Source of the DNA: Adiantum capillus-veneris
Lineage: Eukaryota; Streptophyta; Polypodiopsida; Polypodiales; Pteridaceae
Length of the DNA stretch: 64,000 nt
Direction of reading: 5' to 3'
NCBI GenBank assembly: GCA_014529385.2
Contig: CM043963.1
Location: 3,663,001-3,727,000, forward strand
Below are positions 1 through 10,878 of the stretch, in pieces. Under the pieces are notes generated by a model, which had not been told where the DNA came from, ran no database searches, and was given only the letters and a program-made list of their open reading frames with translations. Position 1 is the stretch's first letter. Each line of letters opens with the position of its first letter. Made by a program: the position numbers and the translations under genes.

Positions 1-192
1 CAAAGAAAACTAACAACCTTAATACACAGAGAATAAACACAGTACCTTTGAAAACTCCATTAACAAAAAAAACACACAGTATAACACCAAATCCCTCTTC
101 TCAACACACACACCCTCCTTCCTTACTTTTCCTACAATAGAAATTGCACCATAAAAGAAGCACAGAGTGCCATTCAAGCTTAGTGTATGGCA
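1..192 (-). other. Edge of internal region of a minus-strand LTR element
   Basis: This stretch lies just inside the tRNA-Asp primer site at 193-211, so it should be the start of the untranslated leader of a minus-strand LTR retrotransposon whose body is outside the window to the left. I see no ORF worth calling; the sequence is A-rich on the plus strand. Confidence 0.4.
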
Positions 193-211
193 TTCCCCGG
201 CAACGGCGCCA
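193..211 (-). other. Primer binding site, tRNA-Asp type
   Basis: The plus strand reads TTCCCCGGCAACGGCGCCA, the 3' end of plant tRNA-Asp. The minus strand is therefore a full-length primer binding site (TGGCGCCGTTGCCGGGGAA). An LTR-like TG follows at 216 after a short A-run spacer. This fixes the orientation of the element: LTR to the right, body to the left. Confidence 0.75.
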
Positions 212-215
212 AAAA

Positions 216-450
216 TGTGAGCGTATGTCGCACATGTCAATGCAAGGAACTTTCCGATACACCGTGTGCGAGCCACAAATGGCTCCAAGCACAAAACAAG
301 CCTAAACTAGCAAGCTCAAACAAGGCGATGGTGTGTCACTCACCGCTCTACGCTTGCTTCGTGGAGGATTCCTCGCCACGAAGAAGAAGGAGCCGCCGCT
401 CTCAACCGCTTCGCAGCCGTCGTGCTGTTGTCACAATGCTCGATTGCACA

Positions 451-507
<57 letters not shown>

Positions 508-556
508 GCATACACACACACACAAGGAGATGAAGATGGAGCAAGAGCACTCTTCT
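216..556 (-). mobile_element. LTR, left arm of a head-to-head pair
   Basis: The segment starts with TG next to the tRNA-Asp primer site. It is repeated in inverted orientation at about 1137-1572. Shared blocks include the stretch around 265-350 (mirrored at 1450-1530) and the stretch around 350-400 (mirrored in the 40-bp repeat at 1317-1436). It contains a long CT microsatellite. I infer this is the 3' portion of an LTR read on the minus strand; the outer LTR limit in the spacer was not found. Confidence 0.55.
457..505. repeat. (CT)n microsatellite
   Basis: About 24 CT units, followed by a short CA-rich stretch. It lies inside the left LTR arm. The other arm holds GT/GA runs at the mirrored place. 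Confidence 0.95.
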
Positions 557-1136
557 ATTGCACAAATGAGAGAATGAGTGAATTTTAGGTTTAGTTGACA
601 TTTATATGAGCTCGTCTCATTCACACTTGGGCGCCCATGCTTAGCCAGTTAATCCCTTGAATGTTCCAGTTAGAGTGCGCCTCTCATCGGCGATCACTCT
701 TACCCTTTTCCTATTGGACCGACAAGTCCGGTACCTAACTCTACTAAATAAATAATACAATGTCCGTCGTAGGTTACAACATCCATCGTAGGTGATAGGG
801 TGTCCGTGAGCCGTGAGGGTTAACAATTCCTTGGGCAAAAAGGAAGCTCTTAACTATTTCTCATACTAGTAGTGGAGCCTACCTCAAGTAAGATGCTCAA
901 ACTGAGCAAACTTTTTTAACCGATGATCGACGCCTTATCACATTATTTTGAGTCATGAGCCGAGCTTGTTGGTCCCATAGGTACTTGTGTGATTGTCGAC
1001 GATAACCGCACCACAAATCTCATTTGACAGTATTTTTACTTTGACCGGTCAGTGTGGGCGTCCATGTATGAATGGGCCAAACCCATACAAACACACCATT
1101 GTGACCTAATTCCCTTATTCTGAAGGGTTCATGCTA
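557..1136. other. Spacer between inverted LTR arms
   Basis: No convincing ORF. About 40 bp at 825-870 (TTCCTTGGGCAA followed by AACTATTTCTCA) recurs in direct orientation at about 7039-7075, suggesting that both belong to LTRs of one element. The TG/CA junction between the two LTRs could not be placed. Confidence 0.4.
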
Positions 1137-1572
1137 AAGAAGAGTGCTCTTGCCCTATCTCCATCTCCTTCTCCATTGCGTGCTCACGATTGTGTGTGAG
1201 TGTGTGAGTGAGTGAGTGTGTGTGTGTGTGTGTGTATGCTTGATAGAGAGAGAGAGAGAGTGCAATTGAGCATTACGACAGCATTGGCAGTGGCAAGGCA
1301 GTTGAGCGTGATGGCAGTGGCTCCCTCTTCTTTGTGGTGAGGAATCCTTCACGGCAATGGCTCCCTCTTCTTTGTGGTGAGGAATCCTTCACGGCAATGG
1401 CTCCCTCTTCTTTGTGGTGAGGAATCCTTCACGGTAGCGGCGGGCGTAGAGCGGTGAGTGACACACCCTTGCTCTCTTTGAGCTTGCTGGGTTAGCTTGG
1501 TTGTGTGCTTGTAGCCATCCGTGGCTCACATACGCAAGTCCCTAGCTCCGATACATGCCAGAGATGCACACA
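1137..1572 (+). mobile_element. LTR, right arm of the head-to-head pair
   Basis: Inverted, diverged copy of 216-556. It ends in ...CACACA at 1572, a few bases before a decayed tRNA-Asp primer site, so this LTR belongs to a plus-strand element whose body lies to the right. It is longer than the left arm mainly because of the 40-bp tandem repeat and an expanded GT/GA run at 1193-1261. Confidence 0.5.
1317..1436. repeat. 40-bp tandem repeat, three copies
   Basis: Three near-identical 40-bp units (each beginning near GGCTCCCTCTTCTTTGTGG) in a row. The mirrored LTR arm at 354-395 has a single diverged unit, so the array was amplified in this arm only. Confidence 0.9.
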
Positions 1573-1579
1573 TTTTTTA

Positions 1580-1599
1580 TGTCGTTACCAGGAGTTGCC
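1580..1599 (+). other. Decayed primer binding site, tRNA-Asp type
   Basis: TGTCGTTACCAGGAGTTGCC resembles the tRNA-Asp primer site with a three-base gap and a few substitutions. It sits just after the right LTR arm, in the expected position for a plus-strand element. Confidence 0.45.
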
Positions 1600-2433
1600 C
1601 TGCATCAATCTCAAGAAGCACTTTGTGCTACCTCTTGAAGTCACTCAGTGCATGTAGGAAAGGTAGAGGAAGGTGCATATGTGTGCTTTTGGTACAAGCC
1701 TGTTAGGAATGGCAGGAAAGTTATGTTCTAATAAGCTCTATGCTATTTTTCATTGGTTCTGCCAGCTCTATTTTAATTTTTTTATGATAGTTCTGTATTG
1801 TGCTAGTTCTATTCTGTAGTTCCATTTTGTCATGGTTCTGGCAGGTCCATGTGCACGATCACTCAGTTCTATGCGTGGCCACAACCAATGTAGCTTCGTG
1901 CACGTGCGGCCAATGACCACACAAGAAACCTTATTCTCAAAGTTAAAAAAGAAAAAATAATGAAAAAGAGAGCAACAAAAAGAAAAGTGTGTATTAAAAA
2001 GAATCATCGGGATCGGGCCCAAGCCCAAGCCTAGACCCAAGCCTCAGTTCTCAGTCTTATGATATAGTATAGACCTAAGATATAGTCTACCCCCACAAGA
2101 GGGATTGAGGGCATGTGGGACAAGTCCTCCACCCTCCCCTTCACACTAACATCCTTGGACTTTCCATTTTAAGCCTTGTTCTCAGCTAGAAATAGACTAT
2201 TTTGACAATTTTGAGGACGTAAAGTAGCCAAATCTTGGTTTGTAAATCACTCCACATCCCTCTAACTGAGACGCTCGTTTTGAGCTATCATATACTATAT
2301 TCCATAGCTTGGATAGAAAAAAAGACCAAAAAATCAAAAATTTGAGAGTAAAACCGACTTGCAAAACACCCAAAAAACTAGGTGAGCGGCCTTCACAAGG
2401 CACTCACCAACACTTCTAGGGTGTCAAGGTCAC
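1600..2433 (+). other. Leader-like region without a gene
   Basis: Region between the decayed primer site and the first long ORF of the degenerate gag. It shows low-complexity A/T runs around 1935-1990 and no recognisable coding sequence on either strand. Confidence 0.4.
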
Positions 2434-5400
2434 ATGCACCTACGCTATGGTTGTGTGCCAAAGAACGATCATATAGAGAGTGCCTCTGTTTACACGGGCA
2501 CCTATTATCCCTCCACATTAGGCTCTAGTCCCTCAACAGAAACCCAAGGCAGTACTGCCCAAGACCCCCACCTAGCAGCTAGTGACTCTTCCTCTTACTC
2601 AGACATGATGGGAGGTTGTCTTATACAAAACCTTGAGGAAGAAGGACAGGTGCCGATCGGGGCTTCACAATCTAGTGCTAGCATGTTTAGCTGTTTTTTG
2701 GAGACATTTAGTAGAGCTACTCACTTCGAACCTGAGGCCAATGAAGCGTACGTTGTTCACATCTCAGTGAGCCCCACACCCCCTAAGAGTGTCCATGTGG
2801 ATATTCTTCCTACCTCCTTTAATGTAGGCCCTACCGAGCTACCTCCCTTGAAATTTCCCTCTAAAGTACTGACCATGAAATGCAAAACCACGGGGAGCAA
2901 CATTGCTTCCACCTCACCAGGGACCTCTAACACGTCAAGTCAAGAATGGGTTTTTTTTAAATTAGAAATATGATCTCCACACTAAGATGTTGACGGATCT
3001 ATACTCTCGCCATTCCTACCATGTAGGTTGGATAGAGACGGTTCAATCCACATTTAGCACCTTTAATATTGAGGAGCAACAAAGAATGATATGTAATGTC
3101 ATCCATGGCATCATCCACTTGGAGAGGCAAAATCAACACATAAATGTACCCTCAACTGGCCCCATGATATTTTTGGATACAACCAAGGCCAAATAGACTA
3201 CTCTATCACAAATGGAGACTCCTATGATGAGTCTCATGGACCCCTCATATGTCGTTTTTCCTGGAGTCTTGATGTAGTCCGAGCCCACGAACAGCAACTT
3301 TAGTTTTCCTAGTTTGGCTCAACTTCCTCTCAGAGAAACTGAGATGCCGACTCCAGCGATGGACCTGACAGAGAATGCACCCATGACATATAGGGCTAGT
3401 GCAGTACCGCTACCTAGTGGCGTAGTATCCACCACTGGGCCTTGACCGTATATGTCTATGTCCACTTATCCACACATGGCTCCTGCACCTTTGATTGTAC
3501 CAATAATGTTGGGGTTGGAGTGGCTATGGTGGATGTAGTCGAAGGGTTTCCATGGCGTGGAGGATGGCGTGCAGCAGAAGCGAGAAAGAGAGAGGAGAGA
3601 GGAGACTCGATACACAGCAAAAAAACACAGAACATGCTTTTGTGATTAATTTGTTCTTTCTAAAACCTTACATATATAAGTCAATTTGCCATGCAAACTT
3701 GACTTTAACTGGATCTCTATTGCATGCCTATGAGAGGCTTTTCCCACGGGCTGATCTACAAGGGCTTGGACCCAACAAATAGCATATTCTCCACGCGTGC
3801 CATTCTTGAGTCCTCATCCGAGTGGGCCTATGCCAAGTCATAGTACTTATCCTACATCGGCTACATATATGCCAGGGATAGTAATCACCCCCGTCCCACA
3901 TATGATTCTACGAGTGCCTCCACCGGCCATACCTCCTCACTTAGGTAATTTGGCAGCATTTTCTCAAATGATAGGCCGATCTATTGCAGAGAATATGCGT
4001 TATGCACCTGAGAGAGAACCTAGGAGTAAAGTAGTACAAATTGCAAAGCTTATGAAAAAATCCAATGGGGACAAAGATGCTCAAAAGAACATCGAAGTAT
4101 GTGATTCCCTAGGAGAACACAATGAACTACATAAGGGCAATGCTTTAAGCTTGAAGGCTGGAGATTGGTATAGGACCTTCAGGATGGAATGAAAACGATT
4201 AACCCTACTCTTTGGAGATTGTTTTTGTAACATCTCAACTACAAAACGCCAAAAGTGAGGAAGGCAAGTTAGTGAGAGACTTTAGCAATCGTCTAAAACA
4301 CTTAAACTCTCAATGTCCTGTAAATGAGCGTTTCAACAATAATCAATTGCTAGATTGATTCCTTTGAGTATTGCAACATGAAAATATCTATAATGGCCTA
4401 GTTAGGTATTACTATCTAGGAAGTTGTCACTACCAATGCAATCCAATTGGAAGACAATTTAATGATTGCAGGTGAAGGAGTCCTTTGAGTGAAAGTCTAG
4501 TAGCTCGTAAGCATCGGGGCATGAGCCAATGACCATAAATCCTATTGTTAAAGAGTGAAAGATATCTGAGATCACTTTGGCAAATCTCACCAAGGCCATT
4601 CAATAAATTCTTAGAGATAATTGTGCTCTACAAAACAATCATATGTATCCAAGAAGGGAACAACAATGGTGCTCAGTTTGCTTTGGTCCACATAGCACTA
4701 GTGAATATTCTACATTTAGAGTAAAATTCAACAAGAATTGCAATGCATGTGGTAGGAATAGACCACCTTTCACCTGGACAGATTCAACTTGAGTTCCTAC
4801 ATTGATGCCTGCCCCACCTGTTGAGCAACTATCACAATACATGGTTCCTAGAGCCCAAAATGTTGTTCAAGCTACACCGCTACCACCTCTAGAGCTAGGA
4901 TAGCAACCCCACATCCAAGAGTCACCCCTGTGAATCATATGGGTTGTGAGCCATCTAGAGAATGTTTGAATGGTTGTGAGGAAGAAATAGATACTAGTAT
5001 TGCCTATGGGATGAATACTCTTGAAGAGGGCCCCATATATTACATGGAAGATTGTTGGAGGCAATTCAATTTTGTTTATCAAGCAGCTGCTCTTGCAGCA
5101 AGAGGTCAAAACATCAACTTCATGGCTAGGAGACCACCTCTTCAATGCTACGAGTGTGGTGACCACCTTAGATAGTTGAATTTCCTATTAGGTTACAAAA
5201 AACAATGCCATACAAGTGCAAACCAATTAGGGGAGCACGTCCTCCATGCCAATACTCAAATGTAATTGTTGTGGCATAGATCATTTGATTGCATAGTGTC
5301 CGCACAACCCAAATGCACCCAAGATCGCACCCTTGAATTTGATCAAAATTGCTAGTGGGACATCAACACTACCACCCGTTGTACCCACCAATATGATTAC

Positions 5401-5560
5401 ACGATCAACGCTACAAAATTCAAACCATATCCTTGAAGAGAGAGATACTGCATTGATTGCCCAAGCAAAGAAAAAGAAAGCACGAAGGAAGAGATTGCTA
5501 AATACCGGAAGTTCAAAACTGAGTTCCAAGACAAACATAGGGACAGGAGATGATCCAGTG
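2434..5560 (+). pseudogene. Degenerate gypsy gag-like coding region, zinc knuckles
   Basis: Several plus-strand open stretches (2434-2973, 2987-3196, 3797-4192, 4930-5175, 5333-5617) read as fragments of one decayed retrotransposon polyprotein. The clearest signals are two remnants of CCHC zinc knuckles. One is at 5146 (residues CYECGD, then broken). The other is at 5261-5302 and has the order C-x2-C-x3-H-x4-C with a stop before the last Cys, one residue short of the classic spacing. Proline- and serine-rich stretches precede them. The family is known to package element RNA in virus-like particles; here stops and frameshifts rule out function. That all pieces belong to one element is inference from common strand and order. 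Confidence 0.45.
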
Positions 5561-5574
5561 TATCAGGCACACTT

Positions 5575-6665
5575 TCCTTGTTCAAGTGAAGTTCTTCTTT
5601 GGGGTGGCAACAAGTAGACAAGTAATCCTTGTTCTGCCATCCCTTTTTGAAGCTAAGTTTTTGTAATTTTCTCATAGAGCATAATATCATACGATCTTCT
5701 CATTATGTCTTTGGGAAACAATATTCTAATCAATCATACGTCTCATTTTGAAGTTCCTCCCCACAATCGCGGCCAGATGGAACAAACTTTTTGCTAGGCG
5801 AGCATGACTTAGTTGATTTGTAGGACTTCAATGCTCTCTCACAACAAACTCAACAAATTGAAACAAGTGTGGCCACCATAAGCACAAACTTAACCACACT
5901 CACGAAGGTAGTTAACAAGTTTATGGTGCAGACAGCCAAGGAGCAGCCATAAGTTCCAGGAGCTATCACTCAAGGCACCGTTTCCACCAAGTCAGAGATC
6001 AAGTCACAAAGTCTCCTCAACATGGTAAGTGTAGAAATTTGGCATTTAAGTTTTTGTAATTATGCAATTTATGTTCAGAGCTTCATCATCTTGGTGTTGA
6101 GAGCTCTTTGAAGCAGATTTTTCTTGCATGCACATGTATGCATGCTTCCGTTGCCCATTCTCGACTAGAATATGTTTCAGTTATTTTTCATAGAACATCG
6201 TCAAGTTTTGAAAGAAATGTGCTTAGGCACACTTTCCTTACTCAAGCAAAGGGCTTCTTTGGGGTGATGAATACACAATTAATCCTCATTCTATCATCCC
6301 TTGTTGGACCTAAACTTTCCTAATTTTCTTACGGAGCATAATTTCATACGAGCTATCATGTCATCAAGAAACGCTATTCCAGCTAATCATATGTTTATTT
6401 TGAAGATCCTCCACAATTTGGGGTAGATGTGGCTGTGCTAGGACATGTGAGCAATAGAGAACAAATTTTTGCCAACAGAGCACGGTTTAGTTGATGTGCA
6501 TGACTTAATGCTCTCTCACAATGAATTCAAAAAATTGAAATGAACTTAGCCGTCATAAACAAAAACTTAACTACACACATGGAGGTAGTTAACCAATTTA
6601 TGGTACATATGGCCAAGGAGCGGCCATATGTTCTAGGGGCTATCACCCAAGGAGCCAATGGATCA
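5575..6665 (+). repeat. Tandem segmental duplication inside degenerate gag
   Basis: About 420-440 bp at 5575-5995 is repeated at about 6228-6665. Both units carry the same order of blocks: AGGCACACTTTCCTT, GAGCATAAT, AATGCTCTCTCACAA, and then the stretch ending in a block of the form GGAGCTATCACTCAAGG. Divergence is high, so the duplication is old. The second unit runs directly into the conserved gag domain at 6690. Confidence 0.8.
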
Positions 6666-6689
6666 AAATCTTTTCTTGTAAAGAGCGAT

Positions 6690-7015
6690 AACCCAAGGAA
6701 TTCGTCCCAGATGAAGGACTTGAAGCTCCCAACCTACAAAGGTGAAGATCATGAATGTAACAAGAGATTTTATGCAGTTAATATATTCTTGCATAAATGA
6801 ATCGACATTCACCATAATGCAGTCCATACCCAATGTTGCATGTCCTACAGAGACTAGTTTAGCTTTTCATAGCAAGGTATAAAAATGGTGGATGTCTATT
6901 CCACCTGCAAGGATACCTAAGACTTGGGTGCAGTTTCGGCATATCTTTCACTACCAAAGTTGGCACTCATATGTGGAACGATTTTTTCGTAGTAAAATAT
7001 ATAATGAATGATTGG
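6690..7015 (+). pseudogene. Retrotrans_gag domain remnant
   Basis: The frame starting at about 6710 gives KDLKLPTYKGEDHE, like the start of the conserved gypsy gag domain. After a frameshift the W-x2-W pattern of the domain follows (KWWMSIPP, then TWVQFRHIFH and YVERFFRS). This order matches the Retrotrans_gag family. Stops and frameshifts are frequent. It is probably the true conserved core of the degenerate gag upstream. Confidence 0.55.
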
Positions 7016-7029
7016 AATCCATATTTTTG

Positions 7030-8440
7030 TAGTAAGAGACTGTTCCTTGGGCAAGAAGGAACCTCTAACTATTTCTCACATTGACATTAGAGCAGGGGAG
7101 GTTGTGGAGTTTTGCATGAATTGCATGCACATGACTTCTATCTTATTTGTACCTTCGATGGCGGGCTTCTCTACAGTTTGAGTCGCGCAAGAATGTGGGC
7201 TTGCACACAAGGCAAGGGGGTGTGCAACCTTGGATTCGCATGCCATTTCCACCAAATAGGAGTAGCCATAGGTTATAGGGGCGATCGTTCAAGGTGCCAG
7301 TGGGGGACTGTGGGATGGGTGTTTAACCTCACTCCTATCTTATTGCAGACATAGCGAGAACCACGAATATAATTGTCAATCCATGGGACGAAGCTGACTG
7401 ATTAGTGCATAGAGGCTACAACAGGTTTTCAACCTCTTGGAAAACAACAAACAACTCGCATCTAACTCAAGCTACACTCAAATGACAGAAATCACCAAAA
7501 GCTAGTCGCTAATCGGCAAACAAATCATAATCGTTACATATCAAAGGACATCCAAGCGTTACGAAACTTCTAGGACATGTTTATAAGACCTAAGAATGCA
7601 TGCTTAAGGTCTCAAATCTCACTTTAGGTCAAGTGCAAAATCATGATTATTAACAGCAGTGAGTTTTTGACCTAGTCGGTTTCGACCCCGAATGCATCTA
7701 AATGCTTAGCAATGATGCCCCAATACCCCACCTATACTTAGTTTATGATTTTGAAGCTTAAATTCCTACTTATGATGAAATTAGGCCGTGCGTTGGCGAT
7801 GCCAAAAGCTATGGATTACCATGAGATGTTTGTGTCAATGCGTAGAGCTCTTACTTGCGGCTGCAACGCAACAAACGGCACTGCAATGTGACAATTGGGA
7901 AGGGAGTAGGAAGTGTGAGAAGGAGAGAAGTGATCAGCGTTAGCTCACGCTGTGATTCTATTATCCAAAACTTACAAAATACTTACAAAAATTGGCTTTT
8001 ATACCTTAGCCAAGGTTTCTGTGATCAAAACTAATAATCTGGGAGCTCTAACTAAAGATAGGTTGATACAATCTGGAAGCTTGTAGCTCCGGCTCGTCAA
8101 TTACATTGTTTATCTGGAAAGTAGGAGTCACAACATTCCCGATTCATCAAAATAATAAGTGTTTTTACAATAAAAGCTCCGAAAAATGTTATTCGAATCA
8201 GCTTGTTGCTAACATTCCCTCCTCCTCGACTGTGTTGTCCCTTGCCACAACTTCATGGACTGAAGTAGTCTTCAAGTTGACGACTGGCGAGGCGGTCTTT
8301 TAGCACATGTAGGGATTTTTCATATCTGAGTCGCCTTTCTTTGTCAGGACTTGCAAAAACTGCATGGTGACTCTGTTTTTAAGTTTAATTGGCTGAATAG
8401 CCAACAAATTTTAATGTAAGGTTAAACTTCACTGGCCCAA
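7030..8440. other. Non-coding, LTR-like stretch left of Copia-1
   Basis: No supported gene. The start (7039-7075) repeats a block from the spacer at 825-870, consistent with a remnant 3' LTR of the degenerate plus-strand gypsy element. From about 7370 the sequence changes character and reads like an LTR of a minus-strand element, with a TATA-like site at 7996-8003. The region continues across the Copia-1 insertion at 13952. Confidence 0.35.
7996..8003 (-). promoter_or_regulatory. TATA-like box, minus strand
   Basis: Minus strand reads GGTATAAAAGCC. It could be the promoter of the LTR-like sequence into which Copia-1 inserted. Only the motif itself supports this. Confidence 0.3.
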
Positions 8441-8445
8441 ATATC

Positions 8446-9218
8446 TGTTAGGAAATAAGACGTAGCTAAATAGATTTTTGAGTAGATTACTTAATGGAGA
8501 GAGATAGATTTCACACACAAGAGATTATAGAGTAGAGAGAGAGAGAGTACACACGATATACGTGGTTCACCCAATGTGGGCTACGTCCACGGGAAAGCAG
8601 CCACTCCATGGCTTTGGCACTTCAAGAGAAGAAGTAGTTTACAAAGGGATTATACCCGCCTTGCTTCACTCTCACCACCTCACACTCACCTTGTTGCATC
8701 AACTTCACACTATGAAATGTGTGTAGAAATGGCCTCCTTTTATAGGCCAAAAGGGCTGCCCTCTCTTATGAGAGACAGCCATGTGTAGCCACCCTTGTGC
8801 GAATAAATCCAAATCGGACCCTCCAATTCGCCCATGTGTGGCCGCCCTTGAGAAGACAAGTCCGCTTTTGAATTCGGCCACCGGCCATTGACTTCCGATC
8901 ACCGACCACCGGCCATTGACTTCCGATCACCGACCACCGGCCATTGACTTCCGATCACCGGCCATCGGCCATTGACTACCGGCCACCGGCCAACCGACCA
9001 GTTGTTATCCGACCACTTTCCGGCCGCCGTCCGGCCATAATATTTCCGCAAAAAGGAATATTCCGGTCGTTGCCCCTTATTCTTGTCCGTGAAAATTTTG
9101 GTTTCCGATGACTGATTTTCCTTCGCGAACGATGGCTTCTCCTCATAATGGGGGCCTTACAAATGTGCGCTTTTACCACGGAAAATTACAAAGGGTAAAT
9201 CAGGCTCCATACTTAATA
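8446..9218 (-). mobile_element. Copia-1 3' LTR
   Basis: Minus-strand 3' LTR, 773 bp. On the minus strand it begins TATTAAG (the TG is mutated to TA) right after the purine tract and ends ...CCTAACA. It has a short GA run where the 5' LTR has a long one, lacks a short block present in the 5' LTR near 13400, and carries an extra 28-bp tandem array. Confidence 0.92.
8876..8990. repeat. 28-bp tandem repeat in Copia-1 3' LTR
   Basis: About three units of a CCGGCCATTGACTTCCGATC-type sequence, followed by shorter CCGGCCA-rich variants. The 5' LTR has a shorter version at about 13635-13745, so copy number differs between the two LTRs of one element. Confidence 0.85.
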
Positions 9219-9558
9219 ATCTCCCACTTGGAGACTGATCTCCAAACCAAACCTGTGACTGCTTTCCATTCTGGCTTCTTATCCTTGAATGCCGATTGAA
9301 GATGAGCACCTTTCTTAGCTTTAGTTGTCCCTCTTCCAAAAGAGTGCGTATGAAGTGATATCTCACCTCAACGTGCTTTGTCCTTGAATGAAAGGCTGAG
9401 TTCTTCGCAAGATGGATAGCGCTTTGGCTATCACTGTACAAGACACAATTGTCTTGTTTGAATCCAAGCTCTTCTAAGAATCTGTGAAGCCACAGAATTT
9501 CTTTGCTTGTCTCCGTCATTGCTACATACTCTCCTTCCGTGGTAGAAAGTGAAACCAC
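9157..9558 (-). pseudogene. Copia-1 RNase H C-terminal part
   Basis: The frame begins VSLSTTEGEYVAMTETSKE, the conserved copia RNase H segment, followed by the HFIR region. It is separated from the upstream part by one in-frame TAG at about 9559, in the place where related elements have Gln (SKLQK). The C-terminal tail is lost: after about residue 90 the frame runs into the purine tract and LTR instead of ending in the usual short tail, suggesting a deletion near 9300. Confidence 0.8.
9219..9232 (-). other. Copia-1 polypurine tract
   Basis: Minus strand reads CCAAGTGGGAGAT directly before the 3' LTR, a typical copia polypurine tract that primes plus-strand DNA synthesis. Confidence 0.75.
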
Positions 9559-9561
9559 TTT

Positions 9562-9945
9562 CTACAGCTTTGAAGCCCAGCTTACTGTTGTGCCTCCAAC
9601 CGTGAACACATAGCCAGTAGTGCTCCTTCGAGTATCTTTGTCACCTGCCATATCTGCATCAGCATACCCTTCTAGAAAAATATCAGTTCCTCCAAAATAC
9701 AAAGCATTTTTTTTTGTCCCTTTTAGATACCTAAGTATCCACTTCACAGCTTGCCAATGCTCTTTACCTGGGTTGTCCATGAACCTACTCACAACTCCCA
9801 CTGCATGTGCAATGTCTGGCCTTGTCCAGACCATAGCATACATTAGAGAACCTACCACTGCAGCATATGGAACTTTAGACATATAGGCTATCTCCTCTTG
9901 TGTCTTCGGACACATATCCTTCGTTAGTTTAAAATGACCAGCCAA
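9562..9945 (-). pseudogene. Copia-1 RT/RNase H junction part
   Basis: Encodes the end of the copia reverse transcriptase and start of RNase H: AVVGSLMYAMVWTRPDIAHA, then ILRYLKGT and the RNase H stretch YADADMAGDKDTRRSTTGY. The frame is bounded by a stop at about 9967 (upstream) and the TAG at about 9559 (downstream). Both are single-codon breaks in otherwise well preserved sequence. Confidence 0.85.
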
Positions 9946-9969
9946 AGGTGTAGAAACTGGTTTTTCATT

Positions 9970-10785
9970 TTACATTGCAAACCTTTCTAGTACCTTCTTG
10001 ATGTAATCTTCTTGAGATAGCTTTATTGTCTTCTTCGTCCTGTCCCTTGATATTTTCATACCAAGTATCCTCTTTGCAGCACCTAAATCTTTCATTGAAA
10101 AAGATTTGGACAGCTCCTCTTTTAGGTCTTTGATGTCCTGCATGTTAGCACTTGCAATCAACATGTCATCAACATACAACATTAGGATGATGAATTTCCC
10201 ATCTCCCAAATTCTTCGTGTAGACGCAGTGATCCGAGTTGCATCTTGTGAATCCATGATCCAACATCAATCGATCAAACTTCAAGTACCATTGTCTTGAT
10301 GCTTGCTTTAAACCATACAAGCTCTTCTTTAATCTGCAAACCATTTTCTCCTTACCTTTTACTTCATACCCCTTTGGTTGAAGCATGTAGATTTCCTCCT
10401 CTAAGTCACCATGAGGAAATGCCGTATTTACATCCATTTGCTCGAGATTTAGATCATGAGCAGCCACAAGGCTTAAGACAAGCCTAATTGAGTTCATTTT
10501 TACAACAAGAGAAAATATTTCATTGAAGTCAATACCTTTCTTTTGAGAAAAACCTTTTACCACAAGCCTAGACTTGTACCTTTTCTTTCCACCTTCTTCT
10601 TCCTTCAGCTTGTACACCCATTTGTTTTGAAGTGCCCGCTTACCTTTAGGCAACTCAACCAACTCCCATGTTTGGTTGCGATGTAGTGAGTCCATCTCCA
10701 CTTGCATGCTCTTCGTCCATTGTTCTTTGGATTCATGTTGCATAGCTTCTTCGTATGATTCCGGCTCTCCAGAATCTGAGATCAA
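9970..10785 (-). pseudogene. Copia-1 reverse transcriptase
   Basis: 271 codons of copia reverse transcriptase (RVT_2). Landmarks in order: ALQNKWVYKLK, then the QMDVNTAFPHGDLEEEIYM block, then CRLKKSLYGLKQASRQWY, then the catalytic YVDDMLIA at about 10175-10200 on the complement, then MKDLGAAKRILGM. It copies element RNA into DNA in the particle. The frame is closed upstream by stops near 10815 and 10878 and downstream by the stop near 9967. Confidence 0.92.
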
Positions 10786-10878
10786 GAGATGGTTGAAGGA
10801 AGGAACAAACTTTTATGGAGGTCTACTTGCTCTTGTAGATCTTCGGGGAATAGGTTGAGGCTCCTCATTTGGTTGACG

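Noticed and set aside
340-624. Minus-strand ORF of 94 codons with RERERE repeats
   Set aside because: It is the translation of the CT microsatellite and its LTR flanks; the same kind of RE/SL repeat protein appears at 24750, 27189, 34839, 35226 and 60954 wherever CT tracts occur.
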